Assembly: GCF_000002985.6 (NCBI RefSeq)
Contig: NC_003280.10
Location: 5,328,501-5,392,500 of the forward strand
DNA length: 64,000 bases
Direction: 5' to 3'
DNA from: Caenorhabditis elegans
Taxonomy: Eukaryota; Nematoda; Chromadorea; Rhabditida; Rhabditidae
The notes beneath the pieces were generated by a model. That model did not search any database. It was not told where the DNA came from and saw only the letters and a list, made by a program, of their open reading frames with translations. This document shows, one piece after another, positions 37,001-48,486 of this stretch. Both the position numbers and the translations under genes were made by a program. The number at the start of each line of letters is the position of its first letter. Positions within the stretch are counted from its first letter, which is position 1.

Positions 37001-40000
37001 CGTTGTGTTTTTTGAGCTAATAATATGATGCCAGAATTTCAAATTAGCAATTTCTATACCAAGAAGAGTCAAGACACAAAATGTGCTCCAAAGAATGAGT
37101 TCAGAGAACCTACCAAATAGAAGCCGTTGACAATTGGCATCGAAACAAGAAGACACATTAAGATTACTGTAGCCACCGATGTGTTCATATTTTTCAGAAA
37201 AGCTGGTTCCGTCTTCGTGTTCTGAAGAGGAGAAATAGAAATAATGCAGCGTTTTGTTAGAGAAGAGCGTCCAAGAAAATGGGCGGGGCCTCCTCCCTCC
37301 TAATGCGGAGCAGATAAGTGGGTGGAGTCGTTTGCAAAGAACACCTTCTACTTTTTCTCAGGGTGGCGGGAAATTGAATGAAAAATGGGATGAGAGAAAG
37401 AAAAGAGAGAACAAAATTTGCAGAGTTTCAAAATTGGAAGGACACAATTGAATTCAATGAATGAGTGAATTGAATTGAAATAGTGACGAGATAAAGAGAA
37501 GCAAAATGAAAAGAAGTTGGTGTTCGAATATCTAAAACTTGGACTCCATCAACTGAAAGAGTAAGGGGCAGACAACAATTTTCTAAATTTACCTGCCTAT
37601 TGTTAGGTTTCAAACTTTGCTCTAATATCCTTCAGTGAACAGGAATGAGCAGGACGATTTGGTTACTGTAATTGAAACTCAATTCATGAGTTTCAATTTT
37701 CAAAATAAAATTTCAAAATGTCAGAATTAATCTAAATCAGTTATGGATCGTCGGCGGAATAAGATATCAAATGTCTAGTACGATTCTGCAAAAATGCAAA
37801 AATAAACCAGAAGAGAAAAGTGCCGCCGACAAAAAACGTTGAAAGATTCGCATTTATAATCTGCTTAATGGAATAACTCTCTCGCTTGGACACGGTGACG
37901 AGTCGTTGGTGTTGTCGTTAGTGATTCTGGAGCACAAAGTGCAGGAGACAACAGGAAAAAGTCAAGAGGGACGGATGTTGCACATATACACACAACATGA
38001 CACCAATACGAGGATTCGTCATTCATTTTTCAACCCGCCGACGTGTCCGTCTTCATCTCTCATTAGTTGCATTGACTCGGATTTCGGCTCAGAAGGATGT
38101 AGAAAATGCAACTGAATGATCTTAAAATGAGTACTATCTTTTTGAACGAATCATCTATTTGCACCTTAATTTTTAGATGACGTCAACAAAATTGGAAATA
38201 AATGTAATTTGCCGGAAATTCAAAGGTTTCAATGAGCAATTTTGAAATTTGAAGCAAAATTTATAGTACTATGGTTAAAAACCAATAATATACCGATTTG
38301 CTAATTTCGGAAACTATCGGTTACTGTAGATTCTACATACGCAAACGAATAATCCAATGTTGCTAATCTCTACCAGAAACAAAGAGTAAGAAGAAACAGC
38401 AAGAAGCAAAATGAGAAGAATCCAATTTCCTCGAAAGGATTGGGCTCGGTTTTCTAGGTTTCTCTACCGAAAAGAAAATGGAATTTCGATACTTTTTGCT
38501 CACTGTTTTTAAATCAGATGAGTTTCACAAAAAAAAGTTAAACGAATCGAAGTCCTATGAAAGAGAAACTTTCTGGACTCCACCAACTTTGAACAGCTTG
38601 GCAAAGTTTGTAAAGAGACGTAAGACCAAAATAGGTGAAGTGCGTGGGGTCTCGAGACTCTGCAGAAGATTTTTGAAAAAAGGGTCTTGAACCGAAAAAC
38701 TGCGATGAGAGCTCTCACGCCTGGATTAGGAAAGAGAAAGGTCTCATAGCAGCAAGTCCTAAGATCTCTTTATGTTAACATATGGAAAACATGAACATCG
38801 AACATTTGAAATTCAAGAATTCAAGCAAATTTTAATCCGAATGGTTAATATGTAACAAACAGAATTGATCACATATTGTGTTGAACAGATGTAAGGTTTC
38901 TCTTGGAACTATCAACAAAATAACATTCAGCATTAAAAGCTCTTCAAATGTGATAGGGTAATTCAGACCAATGAAGTTCAACTAGATTTATCTGTGCAAA
39001 CTCTAGAGTTGATGACAAAGCAGAATATGGAATTATTCACCATGAGAAAACCCCTACTCGAACTTTATCAATTTTTCAGCTCGACAGATTCTCGTTATGA
39101 GAAATGTTTCTCATCGTTCAAAAATTCATACGACCTGGATGAACTCTTTCCGGAACTTAGACGCATTTTTTACTAGAGAAATGTAAAAATATATTTCATT
39201 TCTGTTTTCGTTCTGAGCTACCTGGAATAGCTGAATTCAGACAATAGATTCGGAAGGAATTAATATTTATTCAGTTGGACATTAATTTAGAAGCAGAACA
39301 AACTGATATAAAAAAGAATCGTGTGCGTTAAAAAAGGAAGCAATTCAAAATGAGAGACAGCGGGAAATATAATGATAGTTGTCGAAGATCTGATAGTTAT
39401 TGAATAAGAAGTATTTTTAATTATTGCCGTCATTTTAGTAATTAATTTAGAGATGGATGCAGCTGCATCATATATGCGTAGGGGGGAAGTAGGTGCTGAA
39501 CTTCGGGGTTTTCCCGGTCATTTGGACGTGGGCGACGTGGAAAGCTGTATGGACTGTTGTAGTAGAGTGTTGGATGTCCCGTCCAGTGATCTCGGTTTGG
39601 TGGTAATGGGATTGGACGCCGAGGAAGGTCATTTTGTTGGCGAGCCAAGGCTGGTGATCTTGCTGCAATTGGAATCGGTGGTTCAGCAGCTTCTTGCTCG
39701 TCCGAAGTGGTAGAATATGTCGGTGATACTGGAGAGTAGGCTGGAGAAGGTGGTGAAAACGATGGACTTCTCATACTATTATCCGAACCAGCGTTCGATG
39801 AGACAGAGTTTCTTCCATCTGGATCTTCTGGTTCATCATCATCTTTCTCGACGTCTATTTCAACATCCTCGTCATCTTCATTTTCACGTTGTGCCTAAAA
39901 CTCGTGCATTGAAAATTGTCAGAATTTTTAATTTCTTGTAATCTTACCGGTGCTGGACGAGGAACAGGCATGTTCTGTAGATTTTGGTGTGGTGGAATAT

Positions 40001-43000
40001 AGTGTGCAATACCTTGACTGACAACCGCCACTGGAGCAGGTTGACCAGCTAATAAGTTGCCTGAAAATCAGAATAATTTGTTTTCCGAGTGATCACTTCA
40101 CTTATACTCACCAATATTCGCTGGATGGGATGGCTCGTAGTATTTCAAATAACCACCAGATACCAAAAAATTCCAAGTATATGGTTCGATATACACCCGT
40201 CCTGCCAAAAAGTCCACTATAATATCACGCATTGCTTTTGTTGCATTCATTTGTAAAAGGATTCTCTGAGACAATCGGCGTGGAAATGGAAAATAGCCGT
40301 CGTTGCTCTGATGTCGTTGAATTTGTAACATTTCGGTGCGTCCAAGAAAAGTGAGCAATTGAAAGTCGCCTGAGGTACACGACAAGGCTGGGTCCTGAAG
40401 TTTAAAAATATTGGTATTTTGAAAATATTGGCTTTCTTTATCGTATAACATCTCAAATTTTCACACTAGGAATAGGGAAATACATCTTCCAAAATCTACA
40501 GTAATCTCACCATAATCTTCCTGATTAGATACTCTCCTCCATTTCCTTGACCAGGAAATCCAATTAGAAGAACCTCGTACAATGTCTCTGATGGCACCAT
40601 CTGAAGACATTATTCAAATTATTTAATTTCAGGTGACATTGGCAAAGGAGGTATCAGTTGAAGTTATTCCTAGCATCATCAACTTGACGATTCAAGAATT
40701 CAATGAGTTGGCAGGAAAATATAGAGGTTAGAGCAAAAAATTCACTAGTTTGAAGAAAAAAAAATCAATTTTTCAGATGCATTCACTGCTTACAAGACGG
40801 ATTATTTTGCGGAGAGGAGCAAGTATCAAGAGTTTACTTCTAATATTGTGAGTTTGATTTCCAAAATATTCTAGACAACATTTTTTGAAAAAGTGATATT
40901 GCCATAATGCGAAATAATTGTGAGACTTTACTACGGTCTTGGCACGAAAAAATGCTAAAAATGCCGTAATCTCCATGTCTCAGTGTTTCTAAATTGTTTC
41001 TATACTTTTTTCTATGATTTTTATATAACTTTTTTAAAAAATTATTTCCACAAAAATAACCTCGTTTTCAAGAAAATCAACTAGAAAAAATCGAAGAAAA
41101 ATCCAAAAAAGTTATGTCTGGGGACTACTGTACTTTTTAAAGGCGCATGCCATTTTCCTTTACATTTCGGGTTGAGGACGGTGCCGTATTTTTTATGAAA
41201 AACTCGCAAAAAAAAAAACCAAATTTTTTTGAAATTTCCTAACCTTTTGAAAAAAAAAATTATAAACTATCTACATATCTTTAAAATAACCAATTTTTTT
41301 CAAAAAACAGATTGCAATCGCCAACAATCTTCACACTTGCATCGAATCAACTGAAAAGTATAAGCAACAAATTCGTTTATCAATGGAAGGAGAACAAAAC
41401 GCGGCGGCTGCTATGACAACGCCACTCGCATCAGGACGACGTACTGCTGTTAGACAACAGCAACTCATCGAGAATATGGACGCTTTAAATACGAAATGGA
41501 GTAATGCAGCTTCAGTAGCGTAAGCGAGGGGTTTAAAGCCAGATTTGAGAGCGGAAAAATGATATCTGATAAGAAAAGTTGAGGTTTTGTAGTCTAACAA
41601 AAACGAATATCATAATAGAACACTTCAAAAATTTCAAATCTGTATGCCAAAATTTACGCTAATCAAAAAAATTTCAAAAATTTTGAGCAATGTTGCAACT
41701 ACTACAATGTCCAAATATAAATTATTGAAAAATTTTGGTTAATTTCACACAAAATGGGATATTTTTAAATCACACGAATTTTGCTAAACATTACAATTCG
41801 ATGTCTTCTTCCAATTATTAAAATTCTAAATTTATGGTTGAAAAGTCATTTTAAAAGTTTTGCAAAAAATATTGCTATTATAGAGACATCTAAATAACAA
41901 TTATCTAGTGACGTATAACTATTATTTATAATTAGAAATTGTTCATCATAGACGGAAGAATATGTACTTTGAAACCTGCACTTTTATTTTTAAAAATAAT
42001 TTTAAAAAAGCAAAACCAACAAAAACAAAATCTCAAATTGTTCGTTGTGTCGCCACGAATATTTATGCAAAATCAATAGCACTCACACGAAACAGCTCTT
42101 TTTTGGAGAGGGCGCAGAACCAACAGATGCCAGTATACCCTCTGTGCTGTTTGATGACCACAAATTTCTATTGGAAATTGACCGGACTAGAGAGATTAAT
42201 ATAGCATTGGAAAAGTTGAATTTTGGTTCATTGGACTGGAGGTGAACATTTCAAAAAAAAAATTACTATTGCCGAGACGCGAAGTTTTCGTTCAAAAACT
42301 ACGGTATCGGGTCTCGACACGATTTTTATTTTATATAAACGCGTCTTGCAAGAGTACTGTAGCTCTTCAAGATTTCCCACAATTTATGTGATTCTAATTT
42401 GTTTTATTCTAGTTTTTTCTAAAATTAATCAATATATTTTTTGCGAAAAATATAAAAAGTCGATGAAAATTGCGAAGAAACGAAAGTTTGAAATTACAGT
42501 ACTCTTTCAAGTCGCACAGCTTTTCGCATTGAACAAAAATTGAAAATTGTGTCGAGACCGGCTACCGTATTTTTGGTACAAAAATCGCGAAATTTCGCGC
42601 CTGTGTATAAGCAGATAGGATAGGGGTTTCGTGTTTATGAATTTAGCGTTTTTTTTTCACCAAATTAAAATAATTCAATTTCAGAGTAAACTATCTCCGA
42701 GAAGAAGTCATCACAGATATTGCTCCAAGTCTCGTTGAAATCTTCTCGAAAAAATGGTTAACCGGAAGTGCTGCTCTCGAGACAGTTTGTATGACTATTT
42801 CCGATTATTACCACGATCACAAGCATCTGCGACCAGTCACAAGGTCCACTTTGCTTATGGATCTTCAATTTAGAATTGTTAGCGAATATTTGAAGGCAAT
42901 CGAAACAAAGTAAGTAGCATTTAATTTGGATTTTTTTTTCTCAAAACACCAATATTTCAGGCGAGTGAGTCTCAATTCGTATGAAGAGCGTGCACTTGCA

Positions 43001-43473
43001 GGAAAGAGAATGAAAGCTGATGTTGTTCGTTTGGATAATCTTTATGCTGAATTTGCGACAAGTTCTGATATGGCTGATCAGGTAGAGATCAAAATCTTAT
43101 TTCTAAAAAATTAATTTAAACATTTTTACAGCTCCCACTCCTAACATCAATTGTGGCTGCAGCTGGAGATGTGATTTCTCTAAAAGACAAATCTCTTCTG
43201 TCACTTGAAGCCACTTCATTTGCTCGGAAATTTCCAAATTGTCCTGCTGAATTGCTTTCTGCTGTTATTGCGACTCGTGATGATATTAGTGGCAGTGAAG
43301 CTCGTAGTTTGGCTAGTGAAGTTCTACAACATGTACAGTTCCATCCAAAGGATCAGATATTCGATCAACTTTTTGCTTTGCGACAACAAGAAAATTCGGA
43401 ACGACTTCCAAATTTGGGAATGGCCAACATGTTCAAAGCTGACTTTATGTCAATGCTCAAGAGAGACGCATAA
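31061..43473 (+). CDS. sec-6: SEC-6, exocyst complex subunit (EXOC3/Sec6)
   Basis: Fourteen exons: 31061-31171, 31229-31341, 31389-31683, 31737-31832, 32180-32247, 32571-32877, 32929-33174, 33716-33808, 40633-40726, 40777-40847, 41311-41519, 42685-42909, 42961-43081, 43132-43473. They join in phase to 796 residues. The protein is almost wholly helical, with an N-terminal coiled coil and blocks typical of Sec6 such as DLERARDELL, VTCLRIVEREERID, RPRNWKEKAL and the C-terminal helical bundle. Sec6 is a core exocyst subunit that tethers secretory vesicles to the plasma membrane. The intron 33809-40632 is 6.8 kb and contains two antisense genes; intron 11 holds an inverted repeat. The gene starts 212 bp after the MESD-like stop behind an ATTTTAG acceptor. 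Confidence 0.93.
33809..36560. other. left part of the large sec-6 intron, no gene seen
   Basis: About 2.7 kb of intron sequence, AT-rich, with short open frames on both strands (for example 34879-35094 plus and 34929-35177 minus, overlapping). None has splice partners or family resemblance. It would be the 3' flank of the antisense cysteine-peptide gene. Confidence 0.5.
36561..37188 (-). CDS. secreted cysteine-containing peptide precursor nested in sec-6 intron
   Basis: Exons 37188-37114, 36931-36790 and 36646-36561 join in phase, with GT-AG introns, to 100 residues. Residues 1-22 are a signal peptide (MNTS, hydrophobic core, ending VNG). An acidic helical pro-region follows. Basic cleavage sites lie at Lys66-Arg67 and at Arg77-Arg78-Arg79. 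The predicted mature peptide (about residues 80-100) carries four cysteines at 86, 88, 93 and 97 in the pattern C-x-C-x4-C-x3-C, near its C-terminus. The C-x-C ... C-x3-C arrangement recalls the cystine-stabilised helix of endothelin-like peptides, whose middle spacing is longer. I do not recognise the gene. Secretion and processing are well supported; a hormone-like or defence role is inferred. It lies antisense in a sec-6 intron. Confidence 0.75.
37189..38966. other. sec-6 intron interval, probable promoter of the nested peptide gene
   Basis: About 1.8 kb with no supported exon. Its left end is immediately upstream (minus strand) of the cysteine-peptide gene, with a TTTTTCTG/TTTTCAG-like pyrimidine tract before that ATG. 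The open frames at 37906-38115 and 38478-38690 (plus) lack recognisable features. Confidence 0.4.
38967..39176 (+). other. orphan exon-like open frame in sec-6 intron
   Basis: A TAATTCAG acceptor is followed by 69 codons and a stop (TAG at 39174). The codons look protein-like: charged helical stretches such as MTKQNMELFTMRKP and a C-terminal DLDELFPELRR. I find no upstream exon with a matching donor. It could be the last exon of an unfound nested gene, or the remnant of a dead one. Confidence 0.25.
39442..40600 (-). CDS. unrecognised 312-aa protein nested in sec-6 intron
   Basis: Exons 40600-40511, 40394-40112, 40060-39948 and 39894-39442 join in phase. The ATG sits directly after a TCTTCAG site, as in trans-spliced genes. 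Residues 1-125 look globular (LYEVLLIGFPGQGNGGEYL early, then FPFPRRLSQRILLQMNA and AGRVYIEPYTWNFLVSGG). The rest is low complexity: a Pro/Gln linker, an acidic run (~166-190), then a Ser/Pro-rich part. Residues 215-221 are YSPVSPT, identical in pattern to an RNA polymerase II tail heptad, in the context PAYSPVSPTYSTTS. The tail ends with Pro/Arg-rich sequence. I do not recognise a family and assign no function. The start lies only 32 bp from sec-6 exon 9 on the other strand. Confidence 0.8.
42298..42575. repeat. inverted repeat in sec-6 intron 11
   Basis: The left arm, CTACGGTATCGGGTCTCGACACGA-like (about 42298-42325), is mirrored by GTGTCGAGACCGGCTACCGTA (about 42549-42569). The motif GTCTCGACACG recurs near 46990, 56690 and 56730, marking a dispersed family. 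Confidence 0.65.
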
Positions 43474-43711
43474 TTTATATTTACTTATAGTTAATTTATT
43501 TTCAATTTCACTTCACTTCAATGTAAAAAATTTTATTCTCAATAAGTTTATTGCCAAAATGTTTATCAAAGCTTTGATCAAATACTTAATAGGATACAAT
43601 TATACATATAATAATGAATCAATCATTTTTTTCCATTCAAATTCCTCTTTGTGGTTTTCGTTCGAAACTGATGTTGTGTCGTTTCTAAAAGATTACTTTT
43701 TTTTTTAATTT

Positions 43712-44846
43712 TTAAAAAGTTATTTTCATTATTACCAATGTCTGACTGGATACTGTAGATTTGCTGAGTTTCAACTCAATATCAATTTCTTCTTGTTCAT
43801 CTTGTCGACCTGAATAAGTTTATTATAGTAACAGATACCTAAGAATACGATTTTTTCCATATCATTCCAGAATTTTTCTTCAAAAAACAATGTAAAAATA
43901 TAGTTATTTTCAAATGAAAAATTTTAGAATAACATGGTGCAATAGACACTTTTGTATCAGACATCTATCGATTTTTTTAAAAATAACTCACCATCTTTTT
44001 TCTTCTTTTCGCCTTTGATTTTTGGCACTTTTGCTGGTTTCGGTGCTTCCTGATGTTTCTGTATCTTCTGTATAATCATCTTTTTTGGTGGGCTCTTTAC
44101 TTCGGACGTACTCGGACACGAAACAGTTTTGGCACAAATTTTGGGAGACTGTTTCATAGAGATTGGAGGAGGTGCAAACTGGCGGTAGCGTTTTGGAGAT
44201 GTAGGTGGAAGTCTGAAAAGTTTTTTACTTTGAATTTTAAATTTGAAAAAATCACGAAACTTACCGAGAAGTTGATGGCATTGCGGAGAAATCAAATTTT
44301 GCCGGTTTTGTCTCTTGTGGTCTTCTTTTAATATTTTTGTGAAACGTCAGAACGTCTCTAAGCGTAACTTCAGGATTCATAATAGTTGATGATGGTGTAG
44401 GACCCTTGGTTTCAATTGGTATTCCTTTGAAAGCCAGTGAATGAGCTTCTTCCTTCACTTCTTGTAGTAAAACTTCATCCATTGGATCATGTTCATGAGA
44501 TGAGTAAAAGCTTTCGCGTGGTTGTCTTACTGGGTGACCTTAAAAATCAATCAAATACAAATTTTTGTTTAAAAAAATCTTACAAGGTTGTACAACAGGA
44601 AGAGGTTGTGTCTGTAATATGCAATTGAAGATTTCTTTGACATTTTTTGCTCTTCCGACATGCATATTTCTCAAAAACACAGAATTTCGATTCCAATCAG
44701 ATGGTTGTCCTGTCTGAAAATATTGCGAATTTTATTTATCGTAACTAAAAATACAAAAAAAAACTTACTAGGTATTTATAGACGGATTCACGATAGCTTG
44801 AAGGTCCTCGACATCGAACAATAAAGAACTCTTCGTCGTTTGCCAT
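43712..44846 (-). CDS. unrecognised 266-aa basic, proline-rich protein
   Basis: Exons 44846-44769, 44713-44584, 44538-44265, 44212-43992 and 43809-43712 join in phase. Residues 1-75 may be structured (starts MANDEEFFIVRCRG, then YKYLTGQPSDWNRNSVFLRN and a predicted helix VKEIFNCIL). From about residue 76 on the protein is largely disordered, with Pro/Ser/Lys-rich stretches and basic clusters such as EKKKKDG that could be nuclear localisation signals. I do not recognise it and assign no function. It converges on sec-6 with 238 bp between the stops and is divergent from the aldolase gene. Confidence 0.82.
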
Positions 44847-45503
44847 ACTTGAATTCAGTATTACCAAAATAGAGTAAATCCGGAAAATCTATTGCGAAGA
44901 TGCGCGCAAAGTGCGTCAGCTGAGTGCCGAAAAGACGTCAGCAGTTGTATATCTCTATTTCTCTATGCTCTCTTCAACTTTCAGTTTTCTCTACAACTTT
45001 TACAGTAGGTTTGTGTAGAATAAGATTTTAAAAGTGGTTTATTGTAATTTTGTGACTTTCATAAATGCGCATATTATAAATAATTCTTATTTTTTCAATA
45101 AACGACCTTTGAGATGATAAGCGGATCACATATAACTTATCGAATGGCCTCAATCATCAAAATTGTTATCAACTGGAACAAAACGATAAAGAAGAAATTA
45201 TTTTATCGGTTTGGTCTCACGATTTTTCTTGCCATTTTCGCGAACAAAAAGTATTCTTATTTTCTCTAATTTGAAACAATTATTATTTTTTGATTGTTTC
45301 AATGCTGTGAAGTATTTATTATTTCAACAAAAAATTGTTTCTTGTTTCCCACCAAGATAAAAAAGTTGTGCACTTTTCCGTTCTAGTGTTTGCACCAATC
45401 TTGCTCGGTGCGCCACGATTTTTATTTTTAATTATATAATTCCTCTTCAACTCCTCGTTTTATTCGAAAAATGTTCTAAAAATATTCAATTTTCAGTCAC
45501 AAA
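44847..45503. promoter_or_regulatory. divergent intergenic region
   Basis: About 660 bp between the 266-aa protein gene (minus) and the aldolase gene (plus), presumably containing both promoters. A GC-richer stretch at 44895-44945 with GCGCGCAAAG and GACGTCAGCAG stands out from the AT-rich surroundings. The aldolase ATG is preceded by TTTTCAGTCACAAA, a likely trans-splice site. Confidence 0.5.
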
Positions 45504-46521
45504 ATGGCGACGATCGTGCCAACACTCTTCTCATTCGTTCGTGACACTTACAAGGGCCGTTTCGACGTGGCCACATTCGAAAGAGAAGTTGGACGCGATT
45601 TTGATAATCAGGAGATTGCTCAGGCCATCAGCAAATACGAGCAAGAAGCGAAGAATTTGAGAAATGTAAGATTAATAATTCATAAGCATAATTCTTCTTT
45701 GTTTCTATTAAAATGCTTGTTTCAGAAAGACGAAATTCGCAAAGTAATTCAATATATTGATCTAACTACCTTGAATGGTGATGATACTGCGAGCAAAGTT
45801 GTTGCATTGGCAAAAAGAGCAATCAATCCAGTCCCAACTGATCCATCAATTCATTGTGGATCCGTTTGCGTCTATCCTCAAAGAATCGCCGATGTCAAGA
45901 AATTCCTTGCTTCTTCGAAGTTAAACTCCAATATCACTTCAGTAGCCGGAGGATTTCCATCTGGACAATATCATTTGAAATCCAAAGTTCTTGAAGTCGA
46001 GCTCTCTGTTGCTGATGGAGCTACTGAAATCGATATTGTCATCAGCAGAGCATCAGCATTGGACGAGGATTGGAAAACTGTTCACGATGAGGTTTTGGCA
46101 TGCAAGAAGGCTTGTGGCTCGGCTCATCTCAAGACTATTTTGGCAACTGGAGAGCTGAAAACCTTGAGCAACGTCTACAGAGCAAGTTGGGCAAGTATTC
46201 TCGCTGGATCCGATTTCATCAAGACCTCAACTGGAAAAGAATCTGTGAACGCCACATTGGAAGTTGCTTACGTTATGTGTACTGCCATTAAGCGTTGGCA
46301 TGAGCTCACTGGAAAGAAGGTTGGATTCAAACCAGCTGGAGGAATCAAAACTGTTGATGAAGCACTCTCTTATGTTGCTCTTGTCAAAGATGTGAGTGTT
46401 ACTTATTCTAAATACAATTATAAAATTCATTTTTCAGATTCTCGGCGACGAATGGCTCAATCCTCACTTGTTCCGCATCGGAGCTAGCAGTCTTCTTGAT
46501 GATTGTCTGAAGGGTCTTTAG
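45504..46521 (+). CDS. deoxyribose-phosphate aldolase (DeoC/DERA)
   Basis: Exons 45504-45665, 45726-46391 and 46438-46521 give 303 residues, close to animal DERA length. The enzyme splits 2-deoxyribose-5-phosphate into glyceraldehyde-3-phosphate and acetaldehyde in deoxynucleoside catabolism. Family marks: the catalytic Asp in GATEIDIVI (~157), the Schiff-base lysine in GSDFIKTSTGK (~210) and the assisting lysine in GFKPAGGIKT (~246). Also present are IDLTTL and VCVYP near the start of the barrel and GASSLLDD near the end. A polyadenylation signal lies 129 bp after the stop. ALG2 begins 246 bp downstream on the same strand, so an operon is possible. Confidence 0.96.
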
Positions 46522-46649
46522 ATCAGTTTTTGTTATCATCTTTTTTTTTTGTTAAGGTTTTCCCTATTCACTTTTTTTTTCGAATTGCCATAGCATCCAT
46601 GTTACAATAGGTTGTGCCACCCCGAGTTTTACAGAGATTTTAAGGAATG

Positions 46650-46655
46650 AATAAA
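46650..46655 (+). promoter_or_regulatory. polyadenylation signal of the aldolase gene
   Basis: AATAAA 129 bp after the aldolase stop codon and 113 bp before the next start codon. Confidence 0.65.
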
Positions 46656-46767
46656 TAAATTGTTTTATTTTCTAAAAATTAAAAGTTTATATAACATTAT
46701 GTTTATATTACCATGCTCATATTTTAAAAAAATTGAATACAAGAATTAAAATATTGAATTTGGTAGT

Positions 46768-48486
46768 ATGGTCCGGGTAACCATTCTCCATCCAGATCTA
46801 GGCATCGGTGGAGCCGAACGATTGATTGTTGATGCTGCTGTTGGATTACAGGATCGAGGACACTCTGTTCGGATTTTCACGAATCAATATAGTAGATCGC
46901 ATTGTTTCCAAGAAACTCTAGATTTGGGTGAGTCGTATTGCCTTAATGCAAAATTTCGCGTTTTTTTGTGCCAAAAATACGGTAACTGGTCTTGACACGA
47001 CAAAGTTGTGTTAAAAGTTATTTGTTTAAATATTTAAAACTCAAAAATTTCAATAAAAACATTCATTTTTCAAAATTCGCAAAAAAAAAATTGAAAAAAT
47101 TTCCAAATTCGTGTTTTGTTGATATATTTAGATATCACATAAATAAATATATTTTTATCGAAAAACTATAAAAATTGATGAAAATTCCGCGACAACAAAA
47201 GTTTGAAATTACAGTACTCATTAAAATTGCATGCAATTTTTCATTCAAAAAAAAGAAGTCACATACCGTATTTTTGTCGCAAAAATCTAAAAAATTTCGC
47301 GTCTCCGTAATAATACCAATCGTCAAGCTGATTTCATTTTTCAGATATTTGTACTGTGGTTCCATGGATACCCCGTTCAATTTTTGGAAAAGGTCATGCT
47401 CTTTGTGCATATCTTAAAATGATCATTGCTGCTCTCTACATTGTAATCTACCACAAAGATACTGACGTCATACTTTCGGATTCTGTATCTGCTAGTCAAT
47501 TTGTTCTTCGTCATTTCTCAAAGGCAAAACTCGTATTCTATTGTCATTTCCCGGATCGACTTTTAACGAAACGTGATGGAAATCTGAAAGCTTTCTATAG
47601 AAATATTATTGATTGGATTGAAGAGTACACAACTGGACTTGCAGATGTCATTTGTGTCAATAGTAATTTTACAAAAAATGTGGTTCGTGAAACATTCAAG
47701 TCACTGGCATCTCAGGAGCTGACCGTACTCTATCCTTCGTTGAACACCGAGTTTTTCGATTCGATTGAAGCTTCGGATGATTTTGGTGAAGAAATTCCAC
47801 GTGGTACCAAATATGTTTTCACCTCACTGAACCGATTTGAACGAAAGAAGAATATCGTTTTGGCTCTAGACGCATTCGGTAACTTTAGATTTTATATTTT
47901 TAAAAACCTGTGTAATAAATTATTTTGCAGAGAAATTGAAATCGAATCTTCCTGCCGACGAATTTTCGCAATGTCATCTTGTTATTGCTGGCGGATATGA
48001 TTTGAAAAACCCAGAAAACATCGAACACTATGATGAACTTGTTGAACATATGAAGAAACTGGAGCTCCCAGCTGATCAGGTAATAAATACGAATTTAGCA
48101 AAGTATAAATTACTTTTAAATTTCAGATCGTATTTCTCCACTCACCATCTGACACTCAAAAAGTAAATCTCATTCGGAGAAGTCGTGCGGTACTTTACAC
48201 GCCTGATAGAGAACATTTCGGAATTGTTCCAGTTGAAGCAATGTACTTGGGAACCCCAGTAATTGCTGTTAACACTGGAGGTCCCTGTGAATCGGTTCGG
48301 AATAATGAGACGGGATTTTTGGTTGATCAAACGGCCGAAGCGTTTGCTGAGAAAATGATTGATTTGATGAAAGATGAGGAAATGTATCGAAGAATGAGTG
48401 AGGAAGGTCCGAAATGGGTGCAAAAAGTGTTTGCATTTGAAGCATTTGCAAGAAAGCTCGACGAGATTATTCAATCTACGCTTTAA
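46768..48486 (+). CDS. algn-2: ALG2-type alpha-1,3/1,6-mannosyltransferase
   Basis: Exons 46768-46927, 47345-47878, 47931-48079 and 48127-48486 give 400 residues, close to human ALG2. The enzyme adds the second and third mannoses to the dolichol-linked oligosaccharide on the cytosolic face of the ER. It is a GT-B, family-4 glycosyltransferase: the N-terminal [16 protein letters not shown] loop, a membrane-associated hydrophobic stretch around 80-100, [23 protein letters not shown], and the C-terminal [14 protein letters not shown] with [11 protein letters not shown]. Intron 1 (417 bp) contains an inverted repeat. The polyadenylation signal AATAAA is at 48594. Confidence 0.94.
46948..47301. 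repeat. inverted repeat in algn-2 intron 1
   Basis: About 22 bp (TTTTTGTGCCAAAAATACGGTA near 46961-46982) recurs inverted as TACCGTATTTTTGTCGCAAAA (47265-47285), and TTTCGCG motifs flank both arms. It belongs to the same kind of short hairpin repeat seen in sec-6 intron 11. Confidence 0.65.
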
